Shown here one piece after another: positions 8,263-17,878 of a stretch of 17,878 bases of DNA. Source of the stretch: Haplosporangium gracile (lineage: Eukaryota > Mortierellomycota > Mortierellomycetes > Mortierellales > Mortierellaceae); the NCBI GenBank assembly GCA_015499985.1, contig JAAAUF010000858.1, positions 1 to 17,878 of the forward strand, read 5' to 3'. Position numbers and translations under genes: made by a program. The notes under the pieces were generated by a model. The model saw only the letters and a program-made list of their open reading frames with translations. It ran no database searches and was not told where the DNA came from. Position 1 is the stretch's first letter, and every line of letters starts with the position of its first letter.

Positions 8263-11200
8263 ATGGCTCGATTAAGTACGTGTTCTTCTACAAAAAAAAA
8301 GAAAAGAAAAGAAAATTAAATCTACCGACGATCATGGTTTCTCTCTCCACTTTCACGATCCCACAGGCACAGGGACAGAAAGGCTAACAGCTGTTTGAGC
8401 ACTTTCACCAACTTGCTTTTTTTTGTTGTTCACCAATTATAGTTTTGGAGCAGGATCCTCCTTCACAGTCCATCCACGCAGGCGTCGTCGGTTTGGTCAT
8501 GCTGGTACGCGCCTCCTTTTATTCATTGTTTCTTAGTGGACACTTGTCTGTTGACGCCATTTTGGTTGCTTGGTTCCTTTTTATATACTTCATTGAGAAC
8601 CTCGGCTATTCATTATTATTGTGTTCCCGGGTCCTCGCGCAGTTATAGCCGCAGTGCTGTACAAATATAGTTGACGGTTACTATTTATCGACTTTCATTC
8701 CCCTCCCTTTCCCTTCACTTCCGAACCACAATGCACAGTACAGCCCAAAAGTACATCAACTCAACAAACATTCATCTCCTCCTTCCCCTGTAAAAAATCG
8801 TGAGCAGAGGACTAACCATTACCCGTTTTCTCTTTTTTTCTTTTTCGTTTTCTATCTCTCCTCCGCTTCAAATTCACCCTTGTTCATTTTCTTTCTTGCC
8901 ACTATCACGAACTTTTTCCTTCGCCCATTTCCTCACCTTACACCTCGTGGTGCTTTTTCTTCTTCTTTTGCATAACTAATTGGATAATTTCGCCTCCTTC
9001 TAACCTCCTTTTCATCTAAACTTCTCTTCACAATGCGTGCGCATCTATCTCTCTCTTTTCGATTCCTTGTCGGCAATTACTTCTTGCTCGCATGGCAAAT
9101 TGCCCCCCCTCCCTTTTTTTTTTGGTCGTCGACTCTTTTTTACTCTCCGCGGCAACCGCTTCATACTATGGCGCTCTAGATCTTCATATTGCTGCGTGTG
9201 ACGACGACAAGAGGTTTTGCGGCATTGAAGCCTGGATTCAACACGAGGGCGATTGTTACCTGGCTGTCGTGTACTTCCTTGACACTCATGGTTCTCTACA
9301 ACGCCATCCTTGCCCGGACACTCTACACCGAGTCCATGGCGGCCTACTATACGGGCCCTACGATGGACACCCGGAACACGATTTCTTTTACCTTCCCACG
9401 GAACTTCACCTTTACCGACATGTCTGACAACTCGAACTGGAGTGTCGACAACAAAACTACCCCTGAGGGCCAACAGTTTTATCATATTCTGGCCATGAAG
9501 CCCAGTGCCCTCTACAGCGACGAGAATCTGTACTATCAGGTGTGTCTGAGGATTATGCTCAAGGCTGCGCAGGGTGGGCTGTTGGCGAGTTTATTGTTGT
9601 TGAACACTTATTGGTGTAAGCATGTCGAGGCGCTGGTGGACGAGGGCAACTTTATGTCGAATGCTGAGAAGTACCTGTACTGGGGCCTTGCTGTCTTTGC
9701 TCTGATTGTCCCCGTCACGACGCTATCCATCTTGGCCCTGGGGTTCAACGACATGAGGAGGGGAGGCAACATCTCGGACTTGTTTCTTCTCATTGGTGGG
9801 ACTGCCGTCTTAGTCTGCTATGTTATTACGTGCCGTCGACTCCGAGCCTTGGAACGAGATTCGAGGAATGTCGCCGGTGAAGATACATCGGTGACCCTCC
9901 AGCTCAGCTATTATATCTACTGCATCTACTGGCTGCTTGGTAGTATGGTGTTCATCTTTACCATTGGGATGATGTACCGCTTTGATGCGGATATCCTCAG
10001 GCCCCAGTGCAACCCCGTCAAGGCCCAGATTATGAGTGACCTTGAGGGCGCTACCTGGAACACCGTCCTGGTTATGGTCTACCCGGCGGCCATGTTCCTG
10101 CTCTACCCTTCTGTCGATGTCCTGACCAAGCCTGCGAACGACCCTGCGCCGCATTTCCAGAAACGTGTCCGTAGAGTTGTCAAGGATGCCAAGCAGTTCC
10201 GGGAGAGTCTTTATATTGATGGTGGCGGTGATTCAGGGAGTGGGAGTGGGATCAATGGTATCTCGCCGCACTCAAGTCTTCATGGGTTGACTACTAACTC
10301 TGGACTTGCCCTGCAACCTATCGCCGATAATGGACAGGGGAAGAACGACCAAATACAGCAACAACATCAAACCCAGCAACGATACAGCTATATTGAGCCC
10401 AAGCGGAGAGATAGGATGGATTCGTTGACGGCAGTGGCCAGCGAGATGCGCATGATTGAGCAAGCCAACAACAGGCATTCACCCACCGGCAGCAAGGACA
10501 GAAGCCCATCTTCACCTTCCAGGTCTCAGGAACCCAGCCCAGATGGCTCTAAGCAAGGATCATGGAACGGTGGTGCTCACATTGCTGCTGCTGACCAGGA
10601 TGTCGAGAGGTGCACCGCGTATAAACCAAAGTCTGACAACAACAACAGCAACTTGACCGTCGGTCTGTCGAGACGGGATTCTGGCAGTCCTAGCAACTAC
10701 TACGAGGACAGCAGGGATGTCGAGACAATGAAGAAGTGGCTTGCTCAGAATGGAGATGTGGATCGGGACAATATCATTGCAGGGCTGGAACAGACTATAC
10801 ATCCAGACCAACATCGGTCTTGGAACTCCACCGCCCCCGCAACGACAACAAAAACACCTCCCAAGGACACCACCACCGTTGCGACTTCCGAATTTTCCTC
10901 GGCCACTCCACATCGACCCAGTGGAGAATACTACGCCATGACTTCGACGTCTACGTCGAACAACAACAACAATGTATCCCCAGCAAAGACGACGACGACT
11001 GCAGGACCTCCTGGCAAACTTGCCGCTGTACCCTTAACGGGCATTCTCAAGACCCGGAATAGTACCAGTAGTACTCGATCCAGTTTTGGACAGAACCCAT
11101 TCGAGCAACAAAATGCAGCAGCAACAGGCAACATGGGCGTGGGAGTCATACCCGTCTACGGAGTCCGTACAAGTTCTGTTCAACCACAGAGTCAAGCTGG

Positions 11201-13749
11201 AGCAGGATCAAGGAAGAGTACAGAAAACCCGCCCGTCAAGCGACGAATCTCCAACTCTGGTGGCTCCAAGTCTATCACGACAGTGACGGGACCTTCACCG
11301 ACTTTGATATCCGAGTCATCGCCCTCTCCTTCGCCATCCTCTCAACAACGGAGATCCAATGTCACGACGCGTATGGATGCAGGAGCACTCGCCATTGCTG
11401 CTCATCAACTCCAACAGCAACAACAGCATCAGCAGACCCAGAAGGGACGGAGTTCGAGGGATGGGATTGATATGGATTATTTTGGACTGAGAAAGACTTC
11501 ATTCGACGTCCACTCGACGCCAACCTCACCACCACCGCTGCCGTATGAGCCGCAGGGTCAGAATGTACCGCCGCTCGAGATGATCATGTCGCCGACGATG
11601 ACGGGGTTCCTGTTGGCAGATCCGTACCCCTCCGCGGGGACACGGTACCTTGACGACGAGGAGCAACAGGATTCCTCACCCTCGGATTCTCAGGATGACT
11701 TCAACCCCGAGGAATCACACCTACAAGGGTGGAGATCATCATCAGGGTCCACCGGCGGTAACAGCGGCAGTAATACCCCCAATTCTAAACGGTACAAGGC
11801 GCCACCACCACCGATCCCCACGGATGTTGCCAATACATATCGCAGGACTGAAATTGGTAGTGCAGGATACGCCGATGCGTCACAGGTGCCAGTGACACCG
11901 ACCACACCTGCGACACCTCCGGGAGTCCGGCCAAGGCGATCGGTCGACAATGTGATGGATAAACAGTTCTTGGAGATGGCCAAGTTGATGTATGAGGACC
12001 ATGTGGTACCGGATCATATCTTGAAGAGCGCCATCAGCAACAGCTCGGCCTCCTCGCCTGCTGCTGCCACACACCTGCCTGTCGTCACTAGTGCCGGTAA
12101 TAGTAGCACCAACAACTCCAAGGCAGCAATAGAGGCGTCACCTACAACGCCATCAACAGCAACAGCTATATTGCCCCCACCGCCATCATCACCACCGCCA
12201 CTACTGCATGCATCTGCATCTACACCCACGTTCTATAGCCCATTCTCGATGAGCACTACCATCAGGACACCTCCACCACCAACCTCCCCTCCTCCACGGC
12301 CCCGTCAAGTGGACCCCACGTCACTCTTTTCTCCATCTCCGCCGCAGCAGACGACGACGACGACAACAGCGCCGTCGTTTCAGATCGCCTCCTCTGCTGT
12401 CCCTGCTCGACATGAACCTCAAACCTTGTACCTCCCAGAACTCCCGCAGCGGATACCCGTCACGCCCTCCCCCTCCCTCCAACAGCAGCAGCAACAGCAG
12501 CAGCGCGCGGTGACCATGACTCCGCCCGCAAAATCCCCTTACCGCGTCCGCGAGTCCTTCGAGACCCGGATGGCCGCCCACTCCAACTACAACAACCCTA
12601 CCCCCTCCACAACCGCAACCGCAACCGCCACAGAAAACAATACAGCAACATCCTCAGTAAGCGGAGGACGCGACGGCGTCGTCGGACGAGAAGGTACAGG
12701 AGGGATCCAAGACCCCTCAGCCTCTTCTTCACCCACATCCGCACCCTCAATCGCATCCACAACGTCACCCACAATCCTGCCAGTGACGACGTTACCAAGG
12801 CCGTTGACGCCTGCCTGGTACGAGACCAAGACGAGTTTTGCATCGACGAATGATGTGTTGAACCATTATAATGCTGTGACGAGGGGCGGAAGTTATCATC
12901 TGAAGCAGCAGCAACAGCAGCAACAGATGATAGTGGAGGATAGGCAGAGGTTGCAGCAGCAGCAGCAGCAGCAGAGTCAACTCCAGAGCATTGTTCCTCA
13001 ACAACAACAGCAACAGCAACGGCAGCCGTATTATTTGCAGCCTTCGGTGGGGCCGTTGGATGAAGTGCCATCGCTTCTGACGGATCATCATGGATACTAC
13101 CAGCAGCAGCCGCCGCCAGCTCAGAAGCAACAGCAGCAACTGGGTGCGTTTTATCTCGACCCTTCAGTTCCAATCACCACTTCCTCTCGTCCCCAAAGCA
13201 AGCCTTCAGAACCAGGCCTCTCATATTCCTCCTCTCCAGCAGGACAGCAACAACGGACACCATCCTTGGAGCCCCGCCAAGGATCAACCGACAGTTTTGG
13301 AGTCTTTCGTCGGCGCTCTTCATCCGCCCACCAACAACAGCAACAGCATAATCAGCAGCAATACTACCGTCGGTCCAAAGATGAACTCGACCTACCGATC
13401 GCATCCGCCCACCAACTGCACCACCTTGGTGATCCCAACCTCTACCCAATCCCCTCCCAACAACAGAGTCATTTACAGCTGGACAGGCATTCATTCATCA
13501 TGCCTTCAGAATCTATCTCAGTCTACAGTACTTGGACGGGAGACCTCTCAGACGTAACGAACACCTCGGGTGAGGTCTCTGTGGGGGCCTTCCTAGACCG
13601 GAAACAGGCTTCGACAATGCTATATAGCCGTCGCAAGTCTGGTGAGAAGATCTCTGGCGGACTTGGTGGTCCAGGATCACATCTGTCGACTTCGAGTGTT
13701 GGAACCATCCACCAGGCCCTTCACGGCAGCAGTAATGGTACCGGCAGTG

Positions 13750-13780
<31 letters not shown>

Positions 13781-14045
13781 TGGTAGTGGAGGCAGTGGAG
13801 GGGAAGAGATGAGGAAGAGCCAGTACTCGTTGGGATCGTTTGGGTCCCGGGCGAGTGCAGGAGCGTATTCGAATTACTCCTCGGGCTCTGGAGGACTAAC
13901 GGTGTCGGGTCCGTTGTCAGAAGCCTTTGGATCAGGCCCCGTGGTTGTTTCGGCTTCGTTGTCGTCTGTTGGACAGCCGTCTGGTAGTGCTCCCGGAGCT
14001 GCGACTACGACAGCAAGCACGACTGAGAAGCACCGGCAGTTTTAA
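8263..14045 (+). CDS. Seven-transmembrane, GPCR-like protein with a giant disordered Q/S/P-rich tail
   Basis: Putative membrane receptor, 1646 residues. Exons are 8263-8275 (MARL plus one base), 8443-8504 and 9180-14045; introns are 167 bp (GTACGT, CTAAC near 8383, TATAG) and 675 bp. Both joins keep frame, and the second rebuilds TM1 (GVVGLVML joined to IFILLRV). TM segments lie near residues 16-31, 49-69, 146-168, 191-214, 223-242, 266-291 and 316-337. The TM2-TM3 loop holds three N-glycosylation sequons (N100, N111, N116), so it faces outside. The loops after TM1 and TM5 are basic (CRRLRALERDSR), so they face inside. This is GPCR topology with an outside N-terminus and no signal peptide. 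The cytoplasmic tail (about 340-1646) is mostly low complexity: poly-Q runs, poly-G at 1545-1567, proline-rich SH3/WW-type ligands (near 808 and 1060) and NPF at 664. More ordered islands occur at 538-566, 944-977 and 1467-1513. I could not assign a known fungal GPCR class. Topology is well supported; ligand and G-protein coupling are not shown. Confidence 0.87.
12480..12503 (+). repeat. Poly-Q tract of 8 codons in the 7TM tail
   Basis: Eight in-frame CAG/CAA codons encode residues 1126-1133. CAA interruptions break the CAG run, which tends to stabilise such repeats against slippage. Confidence 0.9.
12906..13019 (+). repeat. Cluster of three 7-residue poly-Q tracts
   Basis: Runs at 12906-12926 (mixed CAG/CAA), 12954-12974 (pure CAG, seven copies) and 12999-13019 (mostly CAA) encode residues 1268-1274, 1284-1290 and 1299-1305. 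The linkers MIVEDRQRL and SQLQSIVP could let the whole segment form one Q-rich coiled coil. Shorter Q runs occur near 11412, 13110-13140 and 13330-13370. Confidence 0.9.
13738..13803 (+). repeat. Glycine/serine-rich tract in the 7TM tail
   Basis: GGA-type codons encode a run of Gly with scattered Ser and one Arg, followed by EEMRK. It is a flexible linker by composition and a likely site of length variation. Confidence 0.85.
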
Positions 14046-14265
14046 TTAACTCTAAAGCTCCAATATGTCGCCTTTTATTTTTCTATACCTTTCCTATATT
14101 TAATACCTATACCCTCACTTCTTTCCATCTTTACTTCTTTCCTCCTCTCCATCCCACTTCCCTCTCTCCATCCTATTTCTTACCTATAACTTTACCTTTT
14201 AATAACAAATTCCCTCGCGCGTTCCTGTTCAAATTCTTTTCTGTCGATTTTTTTATTTGTGGGGA

Positions 14266-14286
14266 TTTTTTTTTTTTTTTTTTTTT
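14266..14286. repeat. Run of 21 T followed by a GCAT repeat
   Basis: The homopolymer lies in the 3' UTR of the 7TM gene and is followed within a few bases by GCATGCATGCAT (14291-14302). Confidence 0.9.
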
Positions 14287-14587
14287 GCCTGCATGCATGC
14301 ATCTTGAGGGATGTAGCGAGTAAAGGTCAATGCGCCCGCATCTTATTTTGCTATTTATCAAATTCCTCTTTTGTTTTCTTTAGTCTTGAGGAGAAATAGG
14401 TAGGAAAGGAATGTTCATGATGGGTACTTTATTATCTCTGCATCTTAATACGTTTGATAGTTTTCTTTTTTTCTATCGCAGATGGAGAAAAAGAGAGAAG
14501 AAGAGCCTCAAAGGCCTAGAGCGAGCGAGCGGCGCGTGTCTCATCTTGTTTTCGTTTTTTTTTTTTTTGTTGATTATTGTGGCATCG

Positions 14588-14593
14588 AATAAA
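14588..14593 (+). terminator. Candidate polyadenylation signal of the 7TM gene
   Basis: AATAAA stands about 540 bp after the stop codon. More AATAAA-like sites follow near 14883-14900, so the actual cleavage site is uncertain. Confidence 0.35.
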
Positions 14594-17191
14594 AGAGTCC
14601 GCTATTTTTACCGTCGTTTTGTTATTGTGTGATTGTGTGAGGGTAGGTGGTACAAAGACAATAGGATGAAGAACGAGTAAAATCGACAACTTAAATAATG
14701 ATTGAGGAGAGTACAAGGAGGAAAGAGAAGAGTGAGAGAGGAAGAGAAGGTGGAATGGGGGGAGGGGGAGAGGGAAATAGGAACTAAGAAGGGTGATGTT
14801 GGGTAGAAGAGAGTAGGATTGTCTACTAGAAGAATACTCCAGTCTAGGCGATGGTTTGGCGAGAGAAAACTGACTGAAAAGAAAATAAAAAATAAAAATA
14901 AAGGTGCCTGAATCAGAAACCGTTAAGGTGTCCATTTAACACGAAAAAACAAGGTTTGAGTTATTATAATTTGACATGTGGAGTGAATGAAAAAAAACAA
15001 ACCAAAAAAGGGAGACGAGAAACGAGGTTTTCTTGTGGACCTGGCGAGACAGGTCAATAGTGCTCCCATGTACGATCGAAAGGCAGAGTAGGAAGAAGGT
15101 TAGCAGCAGTACTGTACATCGGCGACAAAAGTGAAGTGATGGAAGGGTAAAGTGGAAAAGAGAATGGGTTACAAAGGCAAGAAAGAGAGGGTAAGAAAGA
15201 AGCAGAGAGAGAGCGAGAGAGAGAAAGGTGCTCTTGGTCGTACAAATAGCGTACCTTTCTAGAGAGAAAAAGAAAACTCTTCTGTCCTTTGTGACATCAA
15301 AAGAAACAAAAAAGGTCCAGCCTTTTAGTCTTTTTTCTTGATTCTCCACGCTTTGTTCGCTTGCTTGAGGTTTTTTTGGGAAGAAACAGAGAAAGAGGAC
15401 ATGAGAGCAACCCGTTTTGTTTGTCGTTCGTGAATGGTAAAGGCAGGTGGTCGAGTGCATCTTTCTCTTGCTTTTCTGTCTCTAATTCTGAGACACGCAC
15501 ATATACACAACTCGCAGGCAAACAAAACCATGGAGTGAAGGTTGGGATCATAAACATATACAAAACGACAACAACCATGACTGCAAACAACAATAATAAC
15601 AATGCGTGCGTGTGAGAAGAGATGAAATTGATGAGTAATGTAATTTGCTCTCCTCTCTCTCACTCTCTTTCCCTCTCTGTCACACTCCTCTCAACTCCCA
15701 TTATTCCCAAAGCGCAGACTTCTGTGGTGGCAAAAACAATAACATGGTCAGTTGTAAATAAAGAGTAGCCATTGGCTTTGTTTAATTACATATCTTGCAC
15801 ACAGTACGTCAACATGGCCATGCCATATCCTTTTTGAAGAGAGACTGCGGCTCAAACCCCTCCTCTGTTCACTCATTCCGTTGACCACTATTTTCCTGTG
15901 CCCCTGCCCTGTGCCCCGTGCTCTTTTTCTTTTCTCGTTTTCCAATGGCAATTCTCCTAGCCCCTTTCCTCCAGTCGAATTTTCGACTTTCGGAATAGAC
16001 TGTTGTAATAAAAGAGGAAACGTGGAATAAAAAAAACCGAGATTAAAAAAATAAGACGGCGGCGGCAATCAAAAGGCGAGAATGAGAGATGAGAGACTCG
16101 AACCAAGATACAAGAGAGGACAAGAGCAAAACGAAAGGAGAGATCGGAAAAAAAGCTTTACAGGACAACATCGAGGTGTGAGTTTTTTTATGGCTACAGC
16201 CCATCTTTCCCTGATTTGTGAGAGTGTTGGAAGCACCCTTCTCTATATTGTCTTTGACTTTTGCCCCCCCCCTCTTTCCGTCCATTAACGTTTCTCCCGT
16301 TTCTATTGTTTTATTTCACACCCCTGTTCCTGTTCCTGTTCCTGGGACACTGTCCCTTGAAGCGACATCATATTTCAACTTTCTAAGCCGATCTCTTCTT
16401 GCAATTGATGCAATTTGATGCAGTGTTGGGCTAACAAACAACAAAAAATAGCATGGCCCCTGTCTGTCTGTTTTACATTCAAGGGGGGGTTGAAATGCCA
16501 CGCACGGAGAAACAAGACAAATAACATGGTCGGGGCTATCAATTGAGGGTACACATTACAAAAAGAAAAAAACAAGGGTCCGCGCATCTATCTTATGTCC
16601 GAACAACAATTGACAAGACGCAATGATGGGTCATATCATGGGCTTTTGTTTATGATTCACAGCAAGAAGAAGACATCATCGACTCTTTTTAGTGTTGAAG
16701 GAAGTTATCAAAGGGGGTGCAAAGAGGTACGAAGAGGGTGATTCTACCAGCCCACTCATCCGCCGTTTTTATGCGTGCCAAGAGTCTATTTTTCCATTTT
16801 CGTTCCTAATGCTGTTGATGCGGATGATGGATGTACACATGCGAAAGGATGAAGGTCCATTGGACGCGTTATTTCTTTATTCTGACGTGTTTCGATCAAA
16901 AGAGGACCGAGGAGGAATTGAGGGAGGCGGATAGGGACAGAGAGGGACAGAGAGGAGGTTTTTGTCTGATCGACTATCGTAGAAAGGAGTATAGCAATTG
17001 ATGCTGATTGACAGATCGCAGTAAAGAACAACACCTTTATCTAATTCTCACATCACTGTAGAGAAATAGCAAGGTATCTGAGGCTACTTTTATGTGCATT
17101 TTGAGCATGTGCCAAAATGTATGTTTAATCGTCGGTAGACATGCCCTTTCGATCCCATCTTTTCGTTGCCTCGTGCGTGCTTGTGTGCCTC

Positions 17192-17218
17192 TGTGTGTGT
17201 GTGTGTGTGCGTGTGTGT
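17192..17218. repeat. GT dinucleotide microsatellite
   Basis: A TG run (17192-17209) is broken by one C and continues as GTGTGTGT to 17218. It is an ordinary microsatellite in noncoding DNA. Confidence 0.9.
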
Positions 17219-17878
17219 AAGTGTACGACGAATTGTGTTTGTTTCCATGGAAACTCGCGAAGAAAAGAGGAGACGAGAAAAGCAGAGAACCGTAAGAAAC
17301 AGGAGAGCAAAAAATAAGGCTTGAAGGAGGATAGGGTTTGGCTAGTTCTTCCTTGCCTTCGTCTGTGTTCATTCGTTCAAGAGTTGATTTTGTGTTTGAC
17401 CGTCGATGCTCATAACAAGATGGTTGTGAATGCTCTCAACTCAACGTTACTTTCTTTCTCGTCAGTCCTGATTTCTTTGCTGTCCATTCGTTCTTAGTAG
17501 TGGTGGGGTGGTTGTGGTGACATGGGGTATACTGGCAAGCGATTCAGTTGAGAGTGCTCTCGTTTTTTTGTTATTTGTTTATTTGGCCATGCTGTCTGCC
17601 TCAGACCTGAGCACTTTTTTCGGAGCGTAGTATACAACATCCATATATTTGCCACTGGAGGTAAAAAAAAACGGCGGATGAAAATGAGGGCGTAAAGCAA
17701 ATATGTGGCCACTGCTACGACTTGCAGTTCGCCTTTTGTTCACTTGCCCTTTCGTTGCTGTCGACTCTTGTCTCTCCTTCTTCTTTTCTTTTGTTTTTCT
17801 TTCTCTTTTCTGTTTTCTTTTTTGTGCCCTCCATCCACCACTTCCCCTCTCATTCCGACTCTCATTCCTTCATCTTTT

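Larger units (their letters stand above)
14046..17878. other. 3.8-kb region with no supported gene
   Basis: The first 0.55 kb is probably the 3' UTR of the 7TM gene. From about 14640 to 15420 the plus strand is purine-rich (long GA patches such as 15195-15230), the reverse of the leaders elsewhere in the window. The region also holds a CCTGTT repeat (three copies, 16323-16340), a run of 9 C (16264-16272) and a C/T-rich right end (17745-17878) that may be the leader of a gene beyond the window. All ORFs are low-complexity; I saw no tRNA, rRNA or snRNA signature. Confidence 0.55.

Noticed and set aside
12598..13173. Minus-strand ORF of 191 codons in the poly-Q zone
   Set aside because: CAG/CAA repeats read in antisense give long open Leu/Ala/Val frames; it is a shadow of the 7TM exon.
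14936..15460. Minus-strand ORF of 174 codons, hydrophobic
   Set aside because: Phe/Leu/Ser-rich translation of a purine/pyrimidine-skewed tract, with no family features or exon-like codon use.
16085..16110. TCGAACC/GGTTCGA sequence resembling a tRNA T arm on the minus strand
   Set aside because: The flanking bases do not form the 5-bp T stem, and no acceptor or anticodon stem can be drawn.

Overview
The window looks like nuclear DNA of a filamentous fungus. The genes carry spliceosomal introns with GTAAGT/GTACGT donors and CTAAC-type branch points. Leaders are long and pyrimidine-rich, two start codons sit in an AACAATG context, and one protein is packed with glutamine tracts. This suits an early-diverging lineage such as Mucoromycota (Mortierella-like), but the placement is inference from style and no marker gene confirms it.

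Layout from left to right. (1) 1-2082, minus strand: most of a Tigger/pogo-type DNA transposon cut by the window edge. It encodes a DDE transposase with a CENP-B-like DNA-binding region, one intron and an apparent one-base frameshift. A candidate terminus, a TA target duplication and three subterminal 7-bp repeats lie at 2008-2084. (2) 2829-3882, plus strand: a two-exon gene for a 109-residue protein with 16 cysteines, mostly in CxxC pairs. Its 724-bp intron is larger than its whole coding sequence. (3) 4921-5824, minus strand: a three-exon gene for a 159-residue inhibitor I9 (proteinase B inhibitor, PBI2-like) protein with a His-rich N-terminus. It is convergent with the Cys-rich gene. (4) 5825-8262: a 2.4-kb divergent promoter region. 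(5) 8263-14045, plus strand: a three-exon gene for a 1646-residue seven-transmembrane, receptor-like protein. It has GPCR-type topology and a disordered cytoplasmic tail of about 1,300 residues with poly-Q, poly-G and proline-rich tracts. (6) 14046-17878: 3.8 kb with no supported gene.

The genes do not form a pathway. The I9 inhibitor would act on subtilisin-like vacuolar protease, the 7TM protein at a membrane, and the Cys-rich protein probably binds metal. The most novel candidates are the 7TM protein with its giant tail and the unrecognised 16-Cys protein. A shared trait of the two divergent genes is a first coding exon of only 7 or 13 nt, so the intron begins almost directly after the start codon. 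I found no CRISPR array, rRNA, convincing tRNA or bacterial-style operon.
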